Both the position numbers and the translations under genes were made by a program. Positions 7,680 through 18,808 of a stretch of DNA of 49,498 nucleotides are shown in pieces (position 1 is the stretch's first letter; each line of letters starts with the position of its first letter). This stretch comes from Mesorhizobium sp. B2-7-2 (lineage in GTDB: Bacteria; Pseudomonadota; Alphaproteobacteria; Rhizobiales; Rhizobiaceae), in NCBI RefSeq assembly GCF_006440775.1, contig NZ_VFTZ01000033.1:1-49498 (forward strand), read 5' to 3'. The notes under the pieces were generated by a model. It was not told the DNA's origin, made no database searches, and worked only from the letters and a program-made list of their open reading frames with translations.

Positions 7680-8867
7680 ATGGCTTCGCAGGAAATCCTT
7701 CGCGAGGAGCCGAGTCGCGGCTCCTTCATCAATGACCCGAGAATACGCAGCCTGTTCTTTCAGACGCTGGTTGTGATCCTGCTGTTCAGTTCGATCTGGT
7801 GGATCGTCCACAACGTCATCGAAAACCTCCAGCGTCTGCACATCGCGTCGGGCTTCGGTTTTCTCAGGAGCAGGGCCGGCTTCGACATTTCCGACACGCC
7901 GATCGCCTATACGTCCGACTCGACCTATTTCCGCGCGCTGGTCGTCGGTTTGCTCAACACCATCATCGTCGCCGTCGTCGGCATCGTGCTTGCGACCATC
8001 GTGGGCTTCGCCATCGGCATCGGCCGCCTGTCGCAGAACTGGCTGATCCGCAAGATCTGCACGGTCTATGTCGAGATCTTCCGCAACATCCCGCCGCTGC
8101 TGGTCATCTTCTTCTGGTATTCCGGCGTGCTGGCCGTGCTGCCGCCGCCGCGCGAGAGCATCCACCTGCCTTTCGGCTCGTTCCTCAACCAGCGCGGCTT
8201 CTATTTTCCGCGCGCCGTTTGGGGCGATGGCTCCTGGCTGATCGGCGTCGCACTGCTGCTCGCCATTGCAATGGCCTGGTTCGTCGCCCACAGGGCGCGA
8301 CAACGGCAGAAGGCGACCGGCCAGCAGTTTCCGGTCTTCTGGACGTCGGTCGCGCTTATCGTCGGCTTGCCGGTGCTGGCCTTCCTGCTCGGCGGCATGC
8401 CGCTCACCTTCGATTTTCCGAAGCAGTCGACCTTCAACCTGACCGGTGGCTTCTGGGTCAAGCCGGAATTCCTGTCGCTCTTGCTGGCGCTCTCCTTCTA
8501 CACGGCGGCCTTCATCGCCGAGATCGTGCGCGCCGGCATCAGAGGCGTCAACAAAGGGCAAAGCGAAGCAGCGGCGGCGCTCGGCCTCCGCTCCGGTCCG
8601 ATCCTGCGGCTGGTGGTCATCCCGCAGGCGATGCGCATAGTCATCCCGCCGCTCACCAGCCAATATCTCAACCTGACCAAGAACTCCTCGCTGGCGATCG
8701 CCATCGGCTATCCGGACCTTACCGCCACCGCCGGCACCGTGCTCAATCAGACGGGCCAGGCGGTGGAGGGCGTATTTATCATGATGATCGCCTATCTGGT
8801 GCTGAGCCTGGTGACGTCCTTTGTCATGAATATCGTCAACGCCAGAATGGCGCTGGTGGAGAGGTAG
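7680..8867 (+). CDS. aapQ: General L-amino acid ABC transporter permease
   Basis: 395 residues, the first of two permease subunits. Several membrane helices flank a large hydrophilic insertion, and the C-terminal half has the EAA loop that docks the ATPase: EIVRAGIRGVNKGQSEAAAALGLRS. The region TYFRALVVGLLNTIIVAVVGIVLATIVGFAIGIGRLS is the conserved beginning of the HisMQ-type membrane domain. GAGGACGG precedes the ATG. It forms the transmembrane channel with AapM. The 62-base gap from aapJ contains no terminator with a T-run, only a weak hairpin-like stretch around CGGGAGGC...CTCCCGG that may attenuate or process the transcript, a common arrangement after highly expressed binding-protein genes. 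Confidence 0.93.
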   Translation: MASQEILREEPSRGSFINDPRIRSLFFQTLVVILLFSSIWWIVHNVIENLQRLHIASGFGFLRSRAGFDISDTPIAYTSDSTYFRALVVGLLNTIIVAVVGIVLATIVGFAIGIGRLSQNWLIRKICTVYVEIFRNIPPLLVIFFWYSGVLAVLPPPRESIHLPFGSFLNQRGFYFPRAVWGDGSWLIGVALLLAIAMAWFVAHRARQRQKATGQQFPVFWTSVALIVGLPVLAFLLGGMPLTFDFPKQSTFNLTGGFWVKPEFLSLLLALSFYTAAFIAEIVRAGIRGVNKGQSEAAAALGLRSGPILRLVVIPQAMRIVIPPLTSQYLNLTKNSSLAIAIGYPDLTATAGTVLNQTGQAVEGVFIMMIAYLVLSLVTSFVMNIVNARMALVER

Positions 8868-8871
8868 GGCC

Positions 8872-10029
8872 ATGCAGGAACATGACATGTCCTGGGTGCG
8901 CACCGAGATGGCGCTTGCCCAGCCGGCGCCGCCTACCGAACGCGGCGCCTATGCCTGGGTGCGCAAGAACCTGATCGGTTCGGTCGGCGACATCGTCCTC
9001 ACAATCCTCGGCATCGCCATCGTGCTTTGGATCCTGCCGCAGGTCATCAGCTGGGCCTTCCTCAATGCCCAGTGGACCGGGCCGGATCGCACCGTCTGCA
9101 CCACCGTCACGCAAGGCGGTATCCAGCCCGACGGCTGGACCGGTGCCTGCTGGGCTTTTGTCAACGCCAAGTTCGGCCAGTTCATGTTCGGCACCTATCC
9201 GATCGACGAGCGCTGGCGGCCGATCCTGGTCGCCATCCTGTTCGTGGCGCTGTTGGTGCCGATGCTGATCCCGCGCGTGCCGCGCAAGGGATTGAATGCG
9301 ATGCTGCTGTTCGTAGCGCTGCCGATCGTCGCCTTTTTCCTGCTGCTTGGCGGCGTGTTCGGCCTGCCGGTCGTCGAGACCTCGCGCTGGGGCGGGCTTC
9401 TTGTGACGCTCAGCCTCTCCTTTGTCGGCATTGCGGTGTCGCTGCCTTTGGGCATCGTGCTGGCGCTCGGGCGCCGTTCGAAGATGCCGATCATCAAATG
9501 GCTTTGTATCGTCTTCATCGAGACGGTGCGCGGCATTCCGTTGATCACCGTGCTGTTCTTCGCCAGCGTCATGCTGCCGCTGTTCCTGCCCGCGGGCGTC
9601 ACCTTCGACAAGTATCTGCGTGCGTTAATCGGTGTGTCGCTGTTTGCCGCCGCCTATATGGCCGAAGTGATTCGTGGCGGCTTGCAGGCGATCCCGAAGG
9701 GCCAGTATGAGGGCGCCGATTCGCTCGGCCTCGGCTACTGGCAGAAGATGAGCCTGATCGTGCTGCCGCAGGCGCTGAAGCTGGTCATTCCGGGCATCGT
9801 CAACACCTTCATCGGCATGTTCAAGGACACCAGCCTGGTCCTGATCATCTCGATGTTCGACCTGCTCGGCGTGGTCAAGCAGAATTTCGCCGATGCAAAC
9901 TGGGCGACCCCGCAGACCGCGAGGTCCGGCCTGATCTTTGCCGCCTTCGTTTTCTGGCTGTTCTGCTTCGGCATGTCGCGCTATTCAATGTATACCGAAC
10001 GCCGGCTCGACACCGGTTATAAACGATAA
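8872..10029 (+). CDS. aapM: General L-amino acid ABC transporter permease
   Basis: 385 residues, the second permease subunit. It has the same membrane architecture as AapQ and the EAA-type loop AEVIRGGLQAIPKGQYEGADSLGLG, followed by QALKLVIPGIVNTFIGMFKDTSLV. The ATG at 8872 sits four bases after the aapQ stop, behind AGGTAGGG, so the two are translationally linked. An in-frame ATG at 8887 is a less likely alternative. Confidence 0.93.
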   Translation: MQEHDMSWVRTEMALAQPAPPTERGAYAWVRKNLIGSVGDIVLTILGIAIVLWILPQVISWAFLNAQWTGPDRTVCTTVTQGGIQPDGWTGACWAFVNAKFGQFMFGTYPIDERWRPILVAILFVALLVPMLIPRVPRKGLNAMLLFVALPIVAFFLLLGGVFGLPVVETSRWGGLLVTLSLSFVGIAVSLPLGIVLALGRRSKMPIIKWLCIVFIETVRGIPLITVLFFASVMLPLFLPAGVTFDKYLRALIGVSLFAAAYMAEVIRGGLQAIPKGQYEGADSLGLGYWQKMSLIVLPQALKLVIPGIVNTFIGMFKDTSLVLIISMFDLLGVVKQNFADANWATPQTARSGLIFAAFVFWLFCFGMSRYSMYTERRLDTGYKR

Positions 10030-10043
10030 AAAGGGAACAGGTT

Positions 10044-10847
10044 ATGGCCACCGAAAACGCCGTCAGCGCGGAAGAAATCAAGGTCAACGCCGCCAAGATG
10101 CACATCTCCACCACCGATGTCGCCATCGACATCGTCGGCATGCACAAATGGTATGGCGAATTCCATGTGCTGAAGGACATCAACCTCAAGGTGATGCGTG
10201 GCGAGCGCATTGTCATTTGCGGTCCGTCCGGGTCCGGAAAGTCGACCATGATCCGCTGCATCAACCGGCTGGAAGAGCACCAGAAGGGCAAGATCATCGT
10301 CGACGGCAAGGAACTCACCAACGATCTGAAGAAGATCGACGAGGTGCGCCGCGAGGTCGGCATGGTGTTCCAACATTTCAACCTGTTCCCGCATCTGACC
10401 ATCCTGGAGAACTGCACGCTGGCGCCGATCTGGGTGCGCAAGATGCCGAAGAAGCAGGCCGAGGAGATCGCCATGCATTTCCTCAAGCGCGTCAAGATCC
10501 CCGAGCAGGCCAACAAATATCCGGGCCAGCTCTCCGGCGGTCAGCAGCAGCGTGTGGCGATCGCACGCTCGCTGTGCATGAACCCGCGCATCATGCTCTT
10601 CGACGAGCCGACCTCGGCGCTCGATCCGGAAATGATCAAGGAAGTGCTGGAGACGATGGTGGGGCTGGCGGAAGAGGGCATGACGATGCTGTGCGTCACC
10701 CACGAGATGGGCTTTGCCCGCAAGGTCGCCAACCGCGTGATCTTCATGGATCAGGGCCAGATCGTCGAGCAGAACACGCCCGCCGAATTCTTCGACCATC
10801 CGCGCCATGAACGCACGAAGCTTTTCCTGTCGCAGATCCTGCACTGA
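10044..10847 (+). CDS. aapP: General L-amino acid ABC transporter ATP-binding protein
   Basis: 267-residue ABC ATPase that energises AapQM. Walker A is GPSGSGKST at residues 60-68, the signature is LSGGQQQRVAIARSL, and Walker B is IMLFDEPTSALDP, with the switch histidine in CVTHEMGFA. The N-terminal ~30 residues before VGMHKWYGEFHVLKDINL extend beyond the minimal ABC domain, as in other AapP proteins. AAGGGAACAGG precedes the ATG, 14 bases after aapM. The operon ends at the strong terminator just downstream. Confidence 0.95.
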   Translation: MATENAVSAEEIKVNAAKMHISTTDVAIDIVGMHKWYGEFHVLKDINLKVMRGERIVICGPSGSGKSTMIRCINRLEEHQKGKIIVDGKELTNDLKKIDEVRREVGMVFQHFNLFPHLTILENCTLAPIWVRKMPKKQAEEIAMHFLKRVKIPEQANKYPGQLSGGQQQRVAIARSLCMNPRIMLFDEPTSALDPEMIKEVLETMVGLAEEGMTMLCVTHEMGFARKVANRVIFMDQGQIVEQNTPAEFFDHPRHERTKLFLSQILH

Positions 10848-10872
10848 GCGGGCGCGACGCTAAATTTTCGGG

Positions 10873-10902
10873 AGCCCGGCTGGAAACAGCCGGGCTTTTT
10901 TT
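10873..10902 (+). terminator. Rho-independent terminator of aapJQMP
   Basis: Perfect 10-bp stem AGCCCGGCTG/CAGCCGGGCT with a GAAA tetraloop, followed by seven T residues on the plus strand, 26 bases after the aapP stop. This is a textbook intrinsic terminator. Confidence 0.95.
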
Positions 10903-11001
10903 GCATTCGGGCGATCGGACAAGGATCGGCTCATTTTTGGTTGACGCTCCGAAATCGTCTAGCCTGATCGTCCAGGTTTTCCTGGGGTTGACGCAGACAA
11001 G

Positions 11002-11688
11002 ATGGAACCACCGCACTCGATGAGACGAGTCCTGCGATATATGGTGATGCTGTTGGGAGCGGCGGTGCTTGCCGCCGCGCTCGGTACGCTGGTGCCGCGT
11101 CCGCTCTGGTCGGCGGCACGGGCTGAAGGCGAGGGGACGCGGCACATATTGGTGTTGAGGAACCCGATCCACACCGACATCGCTGTGCCCCTCGATGACG
11201 GCGTGCGCCGGCGCTTTGCCTTCCTGGCCGATGCCGGCCTGCCGATCGAGGCTCCGGAGGCGCGCTACATCGTCTTCGGCTGGGGCGGCCGCGCCTTCTA
11301 TCTGGAGACGCCGACCTGGTCGCAATTGAAGACCATGCCGGTGCTGAAGGCGCTTACGCTCGACGCCGCGGTGATGCATGTCGATGTCGCGGGGGCGATC
11401 AAAGAACCGCACCCGGATGTCGCAGTCTTCGATATCGACGCGGAGCATTTTTCAGCGCTGCTTGATTACATCGCTGCGAGTTTTCAGCAGGGGCCTGACG
11501 GGCCCGTGGTCATCGAGGACGCCGGCTATTCCACCTACGACCGGTTCTACGAAGCCGACGGTCATTTCAACGCGCTGGTCGGCTGCAACACCTGGACTGC
11601 GGCGGGGCTGCGCACGGCCGGCCTACGAACAGGATGGTGGAATCCGCTACCGGTTTCGTTGTGGTGGTCGCTGAGGCTGTATGATTGA
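11002..11688 (+). CDS. DUF2459 / TIGR02117 family protein
   Basis: 228 residues with one N-terminal membrane anchor or signal (MRRVLRYMVMLLGAAVLAAALGTLV) and a soluble periplasmic domain. Motifs fitting the DUF2459 family (often annotated as a urease-associated conserved protein) include NPIHTDIAVPL, YIVFGWGGRAFYLETPTW and FNALVGCNTWTAAGLRTAGL, the last probably holding a conserved Cys. No urease genes are in this window, and the biochemical role is unknown. TTGACG at about 10941 could be its -35, but the -10 is weak. The alternative ATG six codons later (MRRVL) is an equally plausible start. Confidence 0.75.
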   Translation: MEPPHSMRRVLRYMVMLLGAAVLAAALGTLVPRPLWSAARAEGEGTRHILVLRNPIHTDIAVPLDDGVRRRFAFLADAGLPIEAPEARYIVFGWGGRAFYLETPTWSQLKTMPVLKALTLDAAVMHVDVAGAIKEPHPDVAVFDIDAEHFSALLDYIAASFQQGPDGPVVIEDAGYSTYDRFYEADGHFNALVGCNTWTAAGLRTAGLRTGWWNPLPVSLWWSLRLYD

Positions 11689-11723
11689 GGGTTGATGGGA
11701 ATTTGCAAACGCCGCGTTCCGTC

Positions 11724-11881
11724 ACACCCCCCTCTGGCCTGCCGGCCATCTCCCCCGCAAGGGGGAGATCAGCTGTCGTGGCTGCTACCGCCAATCATCA
11801 ACGTCGCAAGGCGGGAGCCAGCGCCCAAGCTGCCAATCTCCCCCTTTGCGGGGGAGATGCCCGGCAGGGCAGAGGGGGGTG
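11724..11881. repeat. Imperfect palindromic repeat (CTCCCCC family)
   Basis: Two inverted arms of about 45 bases: the left arm runs CACCCCCCTCTGGCCTGCC then ATCTCCCCCGCAAGGGGGAGAT, and the right arm ATCTCCCCCTTTGCGGGGGAGAT then GGCAGGGCAGAGGGGGGTG. Each arm contains its own smaller hairpin. It fills the convergent gap between the DUF2459 gene and the FAD monooxygenase and could act as a bidirectional 3'-end structure. Such elements are dispersed intergenically in rhizobial genomes. Confidence 0.8.
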
Positions 11882-11915
11882 CTGTCCCGCCGACCTATCC
11901 AGCTGGTGGCAGGCG

Positions 11916-13148
11916 CTACCGCCGCACAACCTTCCGCTCCTCCCACCCGTAGAGCCAGTCCAGGTCCGCCGCGAGCTTTTCCGCCGGTCGCGCTGCCAGC
12001 ACGAGATTGCGCGCGATCGCCACCGGCCCCCAGGCGTGCCAGGCCAGCCGATTGAGCGCGCCGCGTTTCAACACTCTTTCGACACGGGGCCGTCTGAGAT
12101 TCTCCCAGGTAGTCAGGCCCTGCTTCGGATCGCCCGGAAAATCGGCAACGAGATTGGCGAGCATGGCGGCGTCCTCGATCCCCATGGCCGCGCCTTGCGC
12201 CGCGAACGGCGTCATGGCGTGCGCGGCGTCACCGATCAGCGCTACTCCCTCCGTCATGGTCCAGCGCCGCTGCGCGACCGTGTGGATGGGGAAGGCTGTC
12301 CACGGCCCGGCAAGCGCCGCCAGCTCCGCCAGCGCTGCCGCGGTGCCTCGCATGGCAGCTGAAAGAATCGCGGGGTCGGCATGGCCGGACCAGCTTTCGG
12401 CAATGCGCTCGCCCTTGGTGAAAGTGGCAAGGTTGAAGGCGCTGCCCTTGCTCACCGGATAGGCGACCATGTGGAAGCCGGGATGCAGGAAAGTGGTGAC
12501 GCTGTCGGTGGCTCCGATCTCGGCAAAAGCGCTGCCGGCGGCGCTTTCCGCCGGGACTGTCGCGCGCCAGGCGAGCTCGCCCGAAAAGCGGCTTACCGCA
12601 AAGCCGGCCGTCCGGGCAAGCTGGGCGCGAACCGACGACCAGACGCCGTCGGCTGCAACCAGCAAACCGCATGCGACATCCGTCGCCTTGCCGTCGATCT
12701 CGACCGTCGCGGTAACGCTTTGCGGGTCGACGGCAAAGCCGTTAACGCGCGCGCCGGTGACAAGCGCGATATCGCGCCGTTCGGCCACTGCCGCCATCAG
12801 CGCCGCCTGCAGGTCGGCGCGGTGCGCCACGAGATAGGGCGCCCCCCAGCGCCTCTCTGCGGCTTCCCCAAGCGGCACGCGCGCCAGCTCTCGCAGGCTC
12901 CTTGCGTCCTTCAGCACCACCGCTCGCGGCCGGATCGCGTTGGGCAGCAGGCGATCGAGCACGCTGAGCCGCCGCAGGATGCGGGTCGCGTTGGGGGAAA
13001 GCTGGAGGCCGGCGCCGGCTGCTTCGAGTTGCGTGGCCTGCTCGAACAGTGTTACCGGGAAGCCACGCTCGGCAAAGGCAAGCGCCGCCACGAGCCCGGC
13101 AATGCCAGCCCCGGCGATGACGATCTGCCGGGACCTTGTTTCAGTCAT
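11916..13148 (-). CDS. FAD-dependent aromatic-ring monooxygenase (salicylate hydroxylase-like)
   Basis: 410 residues of the class A flavoprotein monooxygenase family. The Rossmann fingerprint GAGIAGL is at 13-19, the DG motif that contacts FAD and NADPH is LVAADGVWSSVRAQL, and the GD motif is GVALIGDAAHAMTPFAAQGAAMGIED. It should hydroxylate an aromatic substrate with NAD(P)H and O2; the substrate cannot be read from sequence, and the closest general resemblance is to salicylate/3-hydroxybenzoate hydroxylases. The start lies 15 bases after the stop of the zinc-finger gene upstream, so the two are probably one operon. The gene converges on DUF2459 across a palindromic repeat. Confidence 0.88.
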   Translation of the reverse strand: MTETRSRQIVIAGAGIAGLVAALAFAERGFPVTLFEQATQLEAAGAGLQLSPNATRILRRLSVLDRLLPNAIRPRAVVLKDARSLRELARVPLGEAAERRWGAPYLVAHRADLQAALMAAVAERRDIALVTGARVNGFAVDPQSVTATVEIDGKATDVACGLLVAADGVWSSVRAQLARTAGFAVSRFSGELAWRATVPAESAAGSAFAEIGATDSVTTFLHPGFHMVAYPVSKGSAFNLATFTKGERIAESWSGHADPAILSAAMRGTAAALAELAALAGPWTAFPIHTVAQRRWTMTEGVALIGDAAHAMTPFAAQGAAMGIEDAAMLANLVADFPGDPKQGLTTWENLRRPRVERVLKRGALNRLAWHAWGPVAIARNLVLAARPAEKLAADLDWLYGWEERKVVRR

Positions 13149-13163
13149 GGTTGATCGGGACGA

Positions 13164-13409
13164 TCAGGCGGCCTGGTCGACATAGAGGCAGCCGGCCGGC
13201 TGCGTTTCCGTCGCCTTCAGCGACGGTGAATAGCGGTAGAGCGTCGAGCAGTAGGGGCAGACCTTTTCATTGTCGTCGCCCATGTCGAGGAACACATGCG
13301 GATGGTCGAAAGGCGGGTTGGCGCCGGTGCACATGAATTCCTTGACGCCGATCTCGATGATGGGATGGCCCGCGTCGTTCTGGAAATGGGGAATGCTGCC
13401 GCCTGCCAT
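13164..13409 (-). CDS. Small zinc-finger protein (zf-CHCC / NDUFS6-like)
   Basis: 81 residues. The probable zinc site is Cys in FMCTGANPPFDHPHVFLDMG, the His that follows, and Cys-x-x-Cys in KVCPYCSTLYRY, the pattern of the CHCC zinc-finger domain shared with the mitochondrial complex I accessory subunit NDUFS6. Alphaproteobacterial members are small stand-alone proteins thought to relate to complex I, though that role is not shown here. The start at 13409 (MAGGSIPHF) has GGAGA six bases upstream; the open frame continues to 13577, but that sequence does not look coding. It leads a two-gene unit with the FAD monooxygenase. Confidence 0.85.
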   Translation of the reverse strand: MAGGSIPHFQNDAGHPIIEIGVKEFMCTGANPPFDHPHVFLDMGDDNEKVCPYCSTLYRYSPSLKATETQPAGCLYVDQAA

Positions 13410-13660
13410 CGTTGTCTCCAATTGGGTTCGGCCAGTGGGTGTGACCAGTTTGCATCTGGAGCATAACAGGCCAGTTTGCAAGATCGATGAAATCAAACTG
13501 TCGCAAAAGGCTGGCAGAGGATAAGTTGAGCCGGTTAAGCGCATAGGGCGGTGTCGGAGCGATTCCGTGACGATCATGCGTCATAAAGACATGCTAGAGC
13601 GTCATTGAACGGCAATATGCGACGCCCCCTGGGGACGGTTGCGGGCAAGAGCAGGAAACT

Positions 13661-15852
<2,192 letters not shown>

Positions 15853-15856
<4 letters not shown>

Positions 15857-17388
15857 TTGCAGTTTCCCAAGGCCGGCTTCAGGACCGGCGGCCGCTGTCG
15901 ATCATCGACATCGGATCGAACTCGATCCGCCTTGTTGTCTATGAGGGGCTGGCGCGCTCGCCCACGCTTCTGTTCAACGAGAAGATGCTGGCCGGCCTCG
16001 GCCGCGGCATCGTTTCGACGGGCAAGCTCGATCCCGAGGCGGTGACGCGCTCGATGGAGGAATTCCGCCGGTTCCGCGCGCTCTCGGATCAGGCGGGTGC
16101 CGAGCACATCTATGTGCTGGCGACAGCCGCCGCGCGCGAGGCGGGCAACGGCCCCGATTTCATCCACCGCGCCGAAGAGGTGCTGAAGACCGAGATCCGC
16201 GTGCTCACCGGGCGCCAGGAGGCCTATTATTCGGCGCTCGGCGTCATTTCCGGCTTCCATCCGGCCAACGGCATCGCTGGCGATCTTGGCGGCGGCAGCC
16301 TCGAGCTGATCGACATCAATGGCGAAGCGATGGGCGACGGCATCACGTTGCCGCTCGGCGGCCTGCGCCTGCAGGATATGGCCAGGAACTCGCTCGTGCA
16401 GGCCCAGAAGATCGCGCGCCAGGAACTGGCGCGGGCGAAGCTTCTGAAGGGCGGGCAGGGCAGGGTTTTCTACGCCGTCGGCGGCACCTGGCGAAACCTT
16501 GCCCGGCTGCACATGGAGATGAACAACTACCCGCTCGGCGTCATGCATCACTACGAGATATCGGCCGACAGCGCGCAGACTTTCCTCAAGCAGGTCGCCC
16601 GCAGCGAGGTCGAGAAGGTGAGGGGCATCGAGGGCGTTTCCAAGAACCGCCGCTCGCTCTTACCCTACGGCGCCGTCGTGCTGCAGGAGATCATGTCGGC
16701 CATGCAGCCCTCGAAGATCGTCGTCTCGGCGCAGGGCGTGCGCGAGGGTTTCCTTTATTCGCTGCTCGACGCCGCCGAGCAGAAGGCCGACCCGCTGATC
16801 TCCGCCGCCGAGGAACTGGCGCTATTGCGCTCGCGCTCGGTGCATCACGCGCATGACCTGGTCGAATGGACCGGCAAGGCCTTCAAGGCCTTCGGCATCG
16901 ACGAGACGGAGGACGAGGCGCGCTACCGCCACGCCGCCTGCCTGCTTGCCGATATCGGCTGGCGCGCGCATCCGGAATATCGCGGCCGGCAGTCGCTCAA
17001 CATCATCGCGCATGCCTCCTTCACCGGCGTCGACCATCCGGGCCGCGCCTATCTGGCTCTGGCCAACGCCTATCGCCATGACGGCGTCTTCAACGACGGC
17101 ATCGCACCCGAGATCAAGGCGCTGGCGCCGCCGCGCCTTCTGGAACGCGCCCGCACGCTCGCGGCCATGATGCGCGTCGTCTATCTGCTGACGGCGGCAA
17201 TGCCGGGCGTTATGCCGAGGCTGAAATGGGAAAGCCGCGGCAACGGAGCGCTCGCGCTGGTGCTGCCGGCCTCGCTGTCCGACCTCTATGGCGAGCGTCC
17301 GGCCGGCCGGCTGGCGCAACTGGCACGCATCACCAATCGCCGCCTGGTCCTAGCGGTCGAGGGCGGGCCGAGCGTCTCGGTGAAGTAG
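15853..17388 (+). CDS. ppx: Exopolyphosphatase / GppA-type phosphatase
   Basis: 511 residues of the actin-like ASKHA fold. It releases terminal phosphate from polyphosphate and may also act on pppGpp. The phosphate-binding loops are visible: IIDIGSNSIRLVVYEG near 17-32 and GIAGDLGGGSLELIDI near 137-152. A C-terminal HD-like helical domain (VHHAHDLVEWTGKAFKAFGI and RYRHAACLLADIGWRAHPEYR) extends beyond the short PPX type. It starts at a GTG overlapping the ppk1 stop. It converges on the DoxX gene, with only four bases between stops. Confidence 0.93.
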
Positions 17389-17392
17389 CGGA

Positions 17393-17815
17393 TCAGGTGA
17401 CGTCGGCGCCGATTCCCAAGCCACGCCCGTCCGCCGACCATGCGCCGGCGCCGGCCATGGCCAGCGCCAGAAAGCCGCCGGCAATGGCGATGTCCTTCAT
17501 CAGCATCTGCTGGTGCATGAAGGACAGCGTGGCGTCGTCCGCGCCCTGGCCGTAATGGCCGATGAAACCGGCGGCTACACTGAAGGCGGCAAGCAGCAGC
17601 GCCACGATCCGCGTCTGAAAACCGACGAGGACCAATAACCCGGCGATCAACTCGAACAGGCCTGTGCCCCATGCCGCCAAGGTCGGCAGCGGCAGGCCGA
17701 GGCCAGCGAAGTAACTGGTCGTGCCGGCGATATTGCTGAGCGCCTGGAAGCCCGACGGTACGAACAGCGCGGCAAGAAGTAGCCGCGAGACCAAAAGCAG
17801 TGCGTTGCGGGCCAT
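17393..17815 (-). CDS. DoxX family membrane protein (copy 1)
   Basis: 140 residues and four predicted membrane helices: LLLVSRLLLAALFVPSGFQAL, LAAWGTGLFELIAGLLVLVGF, IVALLLAAFSVAAGFIGHYG, and IAIAGGFLALAMAGAGAWS. This is the DoxX/SURF4-like family, whose members are inner-membrane proteins of mostly unknown function, some linked to redox or sulfur stress. AAGGAGTTGG precedes the ATG. It is closely similar throughout to the gene at 17927-18343, so the pair is a tandem duplication; a terminator stands between them. Confidence 0.9.
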   Translation of the reverse strand: MARNALLLVSRLLLAALFVPSGFQALSNIAGTTSYFAGLGLPLPTLAAWGTGLFELIAGLLVLVGFQTRIVALLLAAFSVAAGFIGHYGQGADDATLSFMHQQMLMKDIAIAGGFLALAMAGAGAWSADGRGLGIGADVT

Positions 17816-17874
17816 GGGCCAACTCCTTGCCGTCTGCAGATGCAGTTTACGCCTGCAATTGGAAAAACGAAAAA

Positions 17875-17898
17875 GCGGCGCGGAAAATTCCGCGCCGC
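17875..17898 (-). terminator. Terminator between the two doxX genes
   Basis: Inverted repeat GCGGCGCGG/CCGCGCCGC (17875-17883 and 17890-17898), extended by AA/TT in the loop. On the minus strand it is followed by TTTTTCGTTTTT. It lies about 30 bases past the stop of the upstream doxX copy, so transcription of that copy largely ends before the second copy begins. Confidence 0.88.
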
Positions 17899-17926
17899 TT
17901 CCATTGGCAGTCTGGGAGGAAAAAGA

Positions 17927-18343
17927 TCAGCCGCGCTTGGCGTCGATCGAATAGGCGCCGGCCCCGGAAGAGGCGAGCAGGATGAAGCCGCCGGTGATGG
18001 CGAGATTCTTGAGGAACTGGATCATTTGCATCTGGTCGGCCCAGCCGGTGTGCGCGACCAGCCCGGTGGCGATCGTGAAGATGGCGAGCACCCAGGCGGC
18101 GATCCGGGTCTGGAAGCCGACGAGAATGGCAAGGCCGCCGAGCAGCTCGATCAGGCCGACGACGACGGCAGTTACGGTTGGCATCGGCAGGCCGAGAGCG
18201 CCGAAATAGCCGGCAGTACCGGAAATCGCGGTGAGCTTGCCGAAGCCGGAAAGCAGGAAGATGACGGCGAGCAGAATGCGGCCCAGGAGGATCGTGGTGG
18301 AACTGTTGGACGCAGTGCCGGCGACGGAAGAGTTGATGGACAT
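17927..18343 (-). CDS. DoxX family membrane protein (copy 2)
   Basis: 138 residues starting MSINSSVAGTASNSSTTILLG at 18343, with GGAG upstream; the open frame to 18403 is not supported. Four membrane helices. The shared core GYFGALGLPMPT, GLIELLGGLAILVGFQTRI and ITGGFILLASSGAGAYSIDAKRG aligns without gaps to the downstream paralogue. As a DoxX family member its role is not established. It has its own terminator and probably its own promoter in the 18344-18560 region. Confidence 0.9.
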   Translation of the reverse strand: MSINSSVAGTASNSSTTILLGRILLAVIFLLSGFGKLTAISGTAGYFGALGLPMPTVTAVVVGLIELLGGLAILVGFQTRIAAWVLAIFTIATGLVAHTGWADQMQMIQFLKNLAITGGFILLASSGAGAYSIDAKRG

Positions 18344-18582
18344 GGCGGTTCTCCGAACGGGGTTGAATAGTCCGTCAGATAGACGACAGTGACTGTTCAC
18401 CAAAGCCGCCTATGTGGCGACACATTGTTCACAGAATGTATGTTTTCGGGATTGACGGTTGTGCGCAAAAATCGTGTCGCGGGATTGGGCTATCCCAGTA
18501 AATTCTGCTGCCGCAAAACGGACCGTCCGTCCGAGGTTTGCGAGCGCTGGCTTCGCAGATTTGCCGAGACGCTCATGACGTC

Positions 18583-18764
18583 GTCATCCACGGGCGGAGC
18601 AAGGAGCGAAGCGACGCGCGCAGACCCGAGGATCCATGCCGTGACCTCAAAGTAGCCGCAAGCGGTGGAGGATCTGCTCCGCTGCGTCCTTCGGTTCAGG
18701 TAACGGCATGGATTCCAGGGTCTTCGCGACGCCGCTTCGCGGCTGCTTCGCCCTGGAATGACGA
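18583..18764. repeat. 180-bp palindromic element, copy 1 (GGAATGAC family)
   Basis: Outer ends are imperfect inverted repeats (GTCATCC...GGCGGAGCAAGGAGC on the left; GCTGCTTCGCCCTGGAATGAC on the right), and an inner inverted pair reads GGATCCATGCCGTGACC against GGTAACGGCATGGATTCC. The whole element could fold as one long hairpin. It matches the element at 38005-38184 over its whole length, with stretches such as GGTAACGGCATGGATTCCAG identical. It lies between doxX copy 2 and fumC; no ORF inside it is credible. Confidence 0.88.
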
Positions 18765-18808
18765 CATCGCGAGGCTGCAGCAGCCTGTAACAGCCTCGCT
18801 CCGCGTCG

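Noticed and set aside
11724..11881. Spaced repeats that could suggest a CRISPR array
   Set aside because: Only two inverted arms are present, not a series of direct repeats with unique spacers. No cas genes are in the window.
13569..13606. Possible PHO box before ppk1 (two GCGTCAT copies)
   Set aside because: The two copies are about 14 bases apart rather than the roughly 4 expected between PHO half-sites, so PhoB control is not supported.
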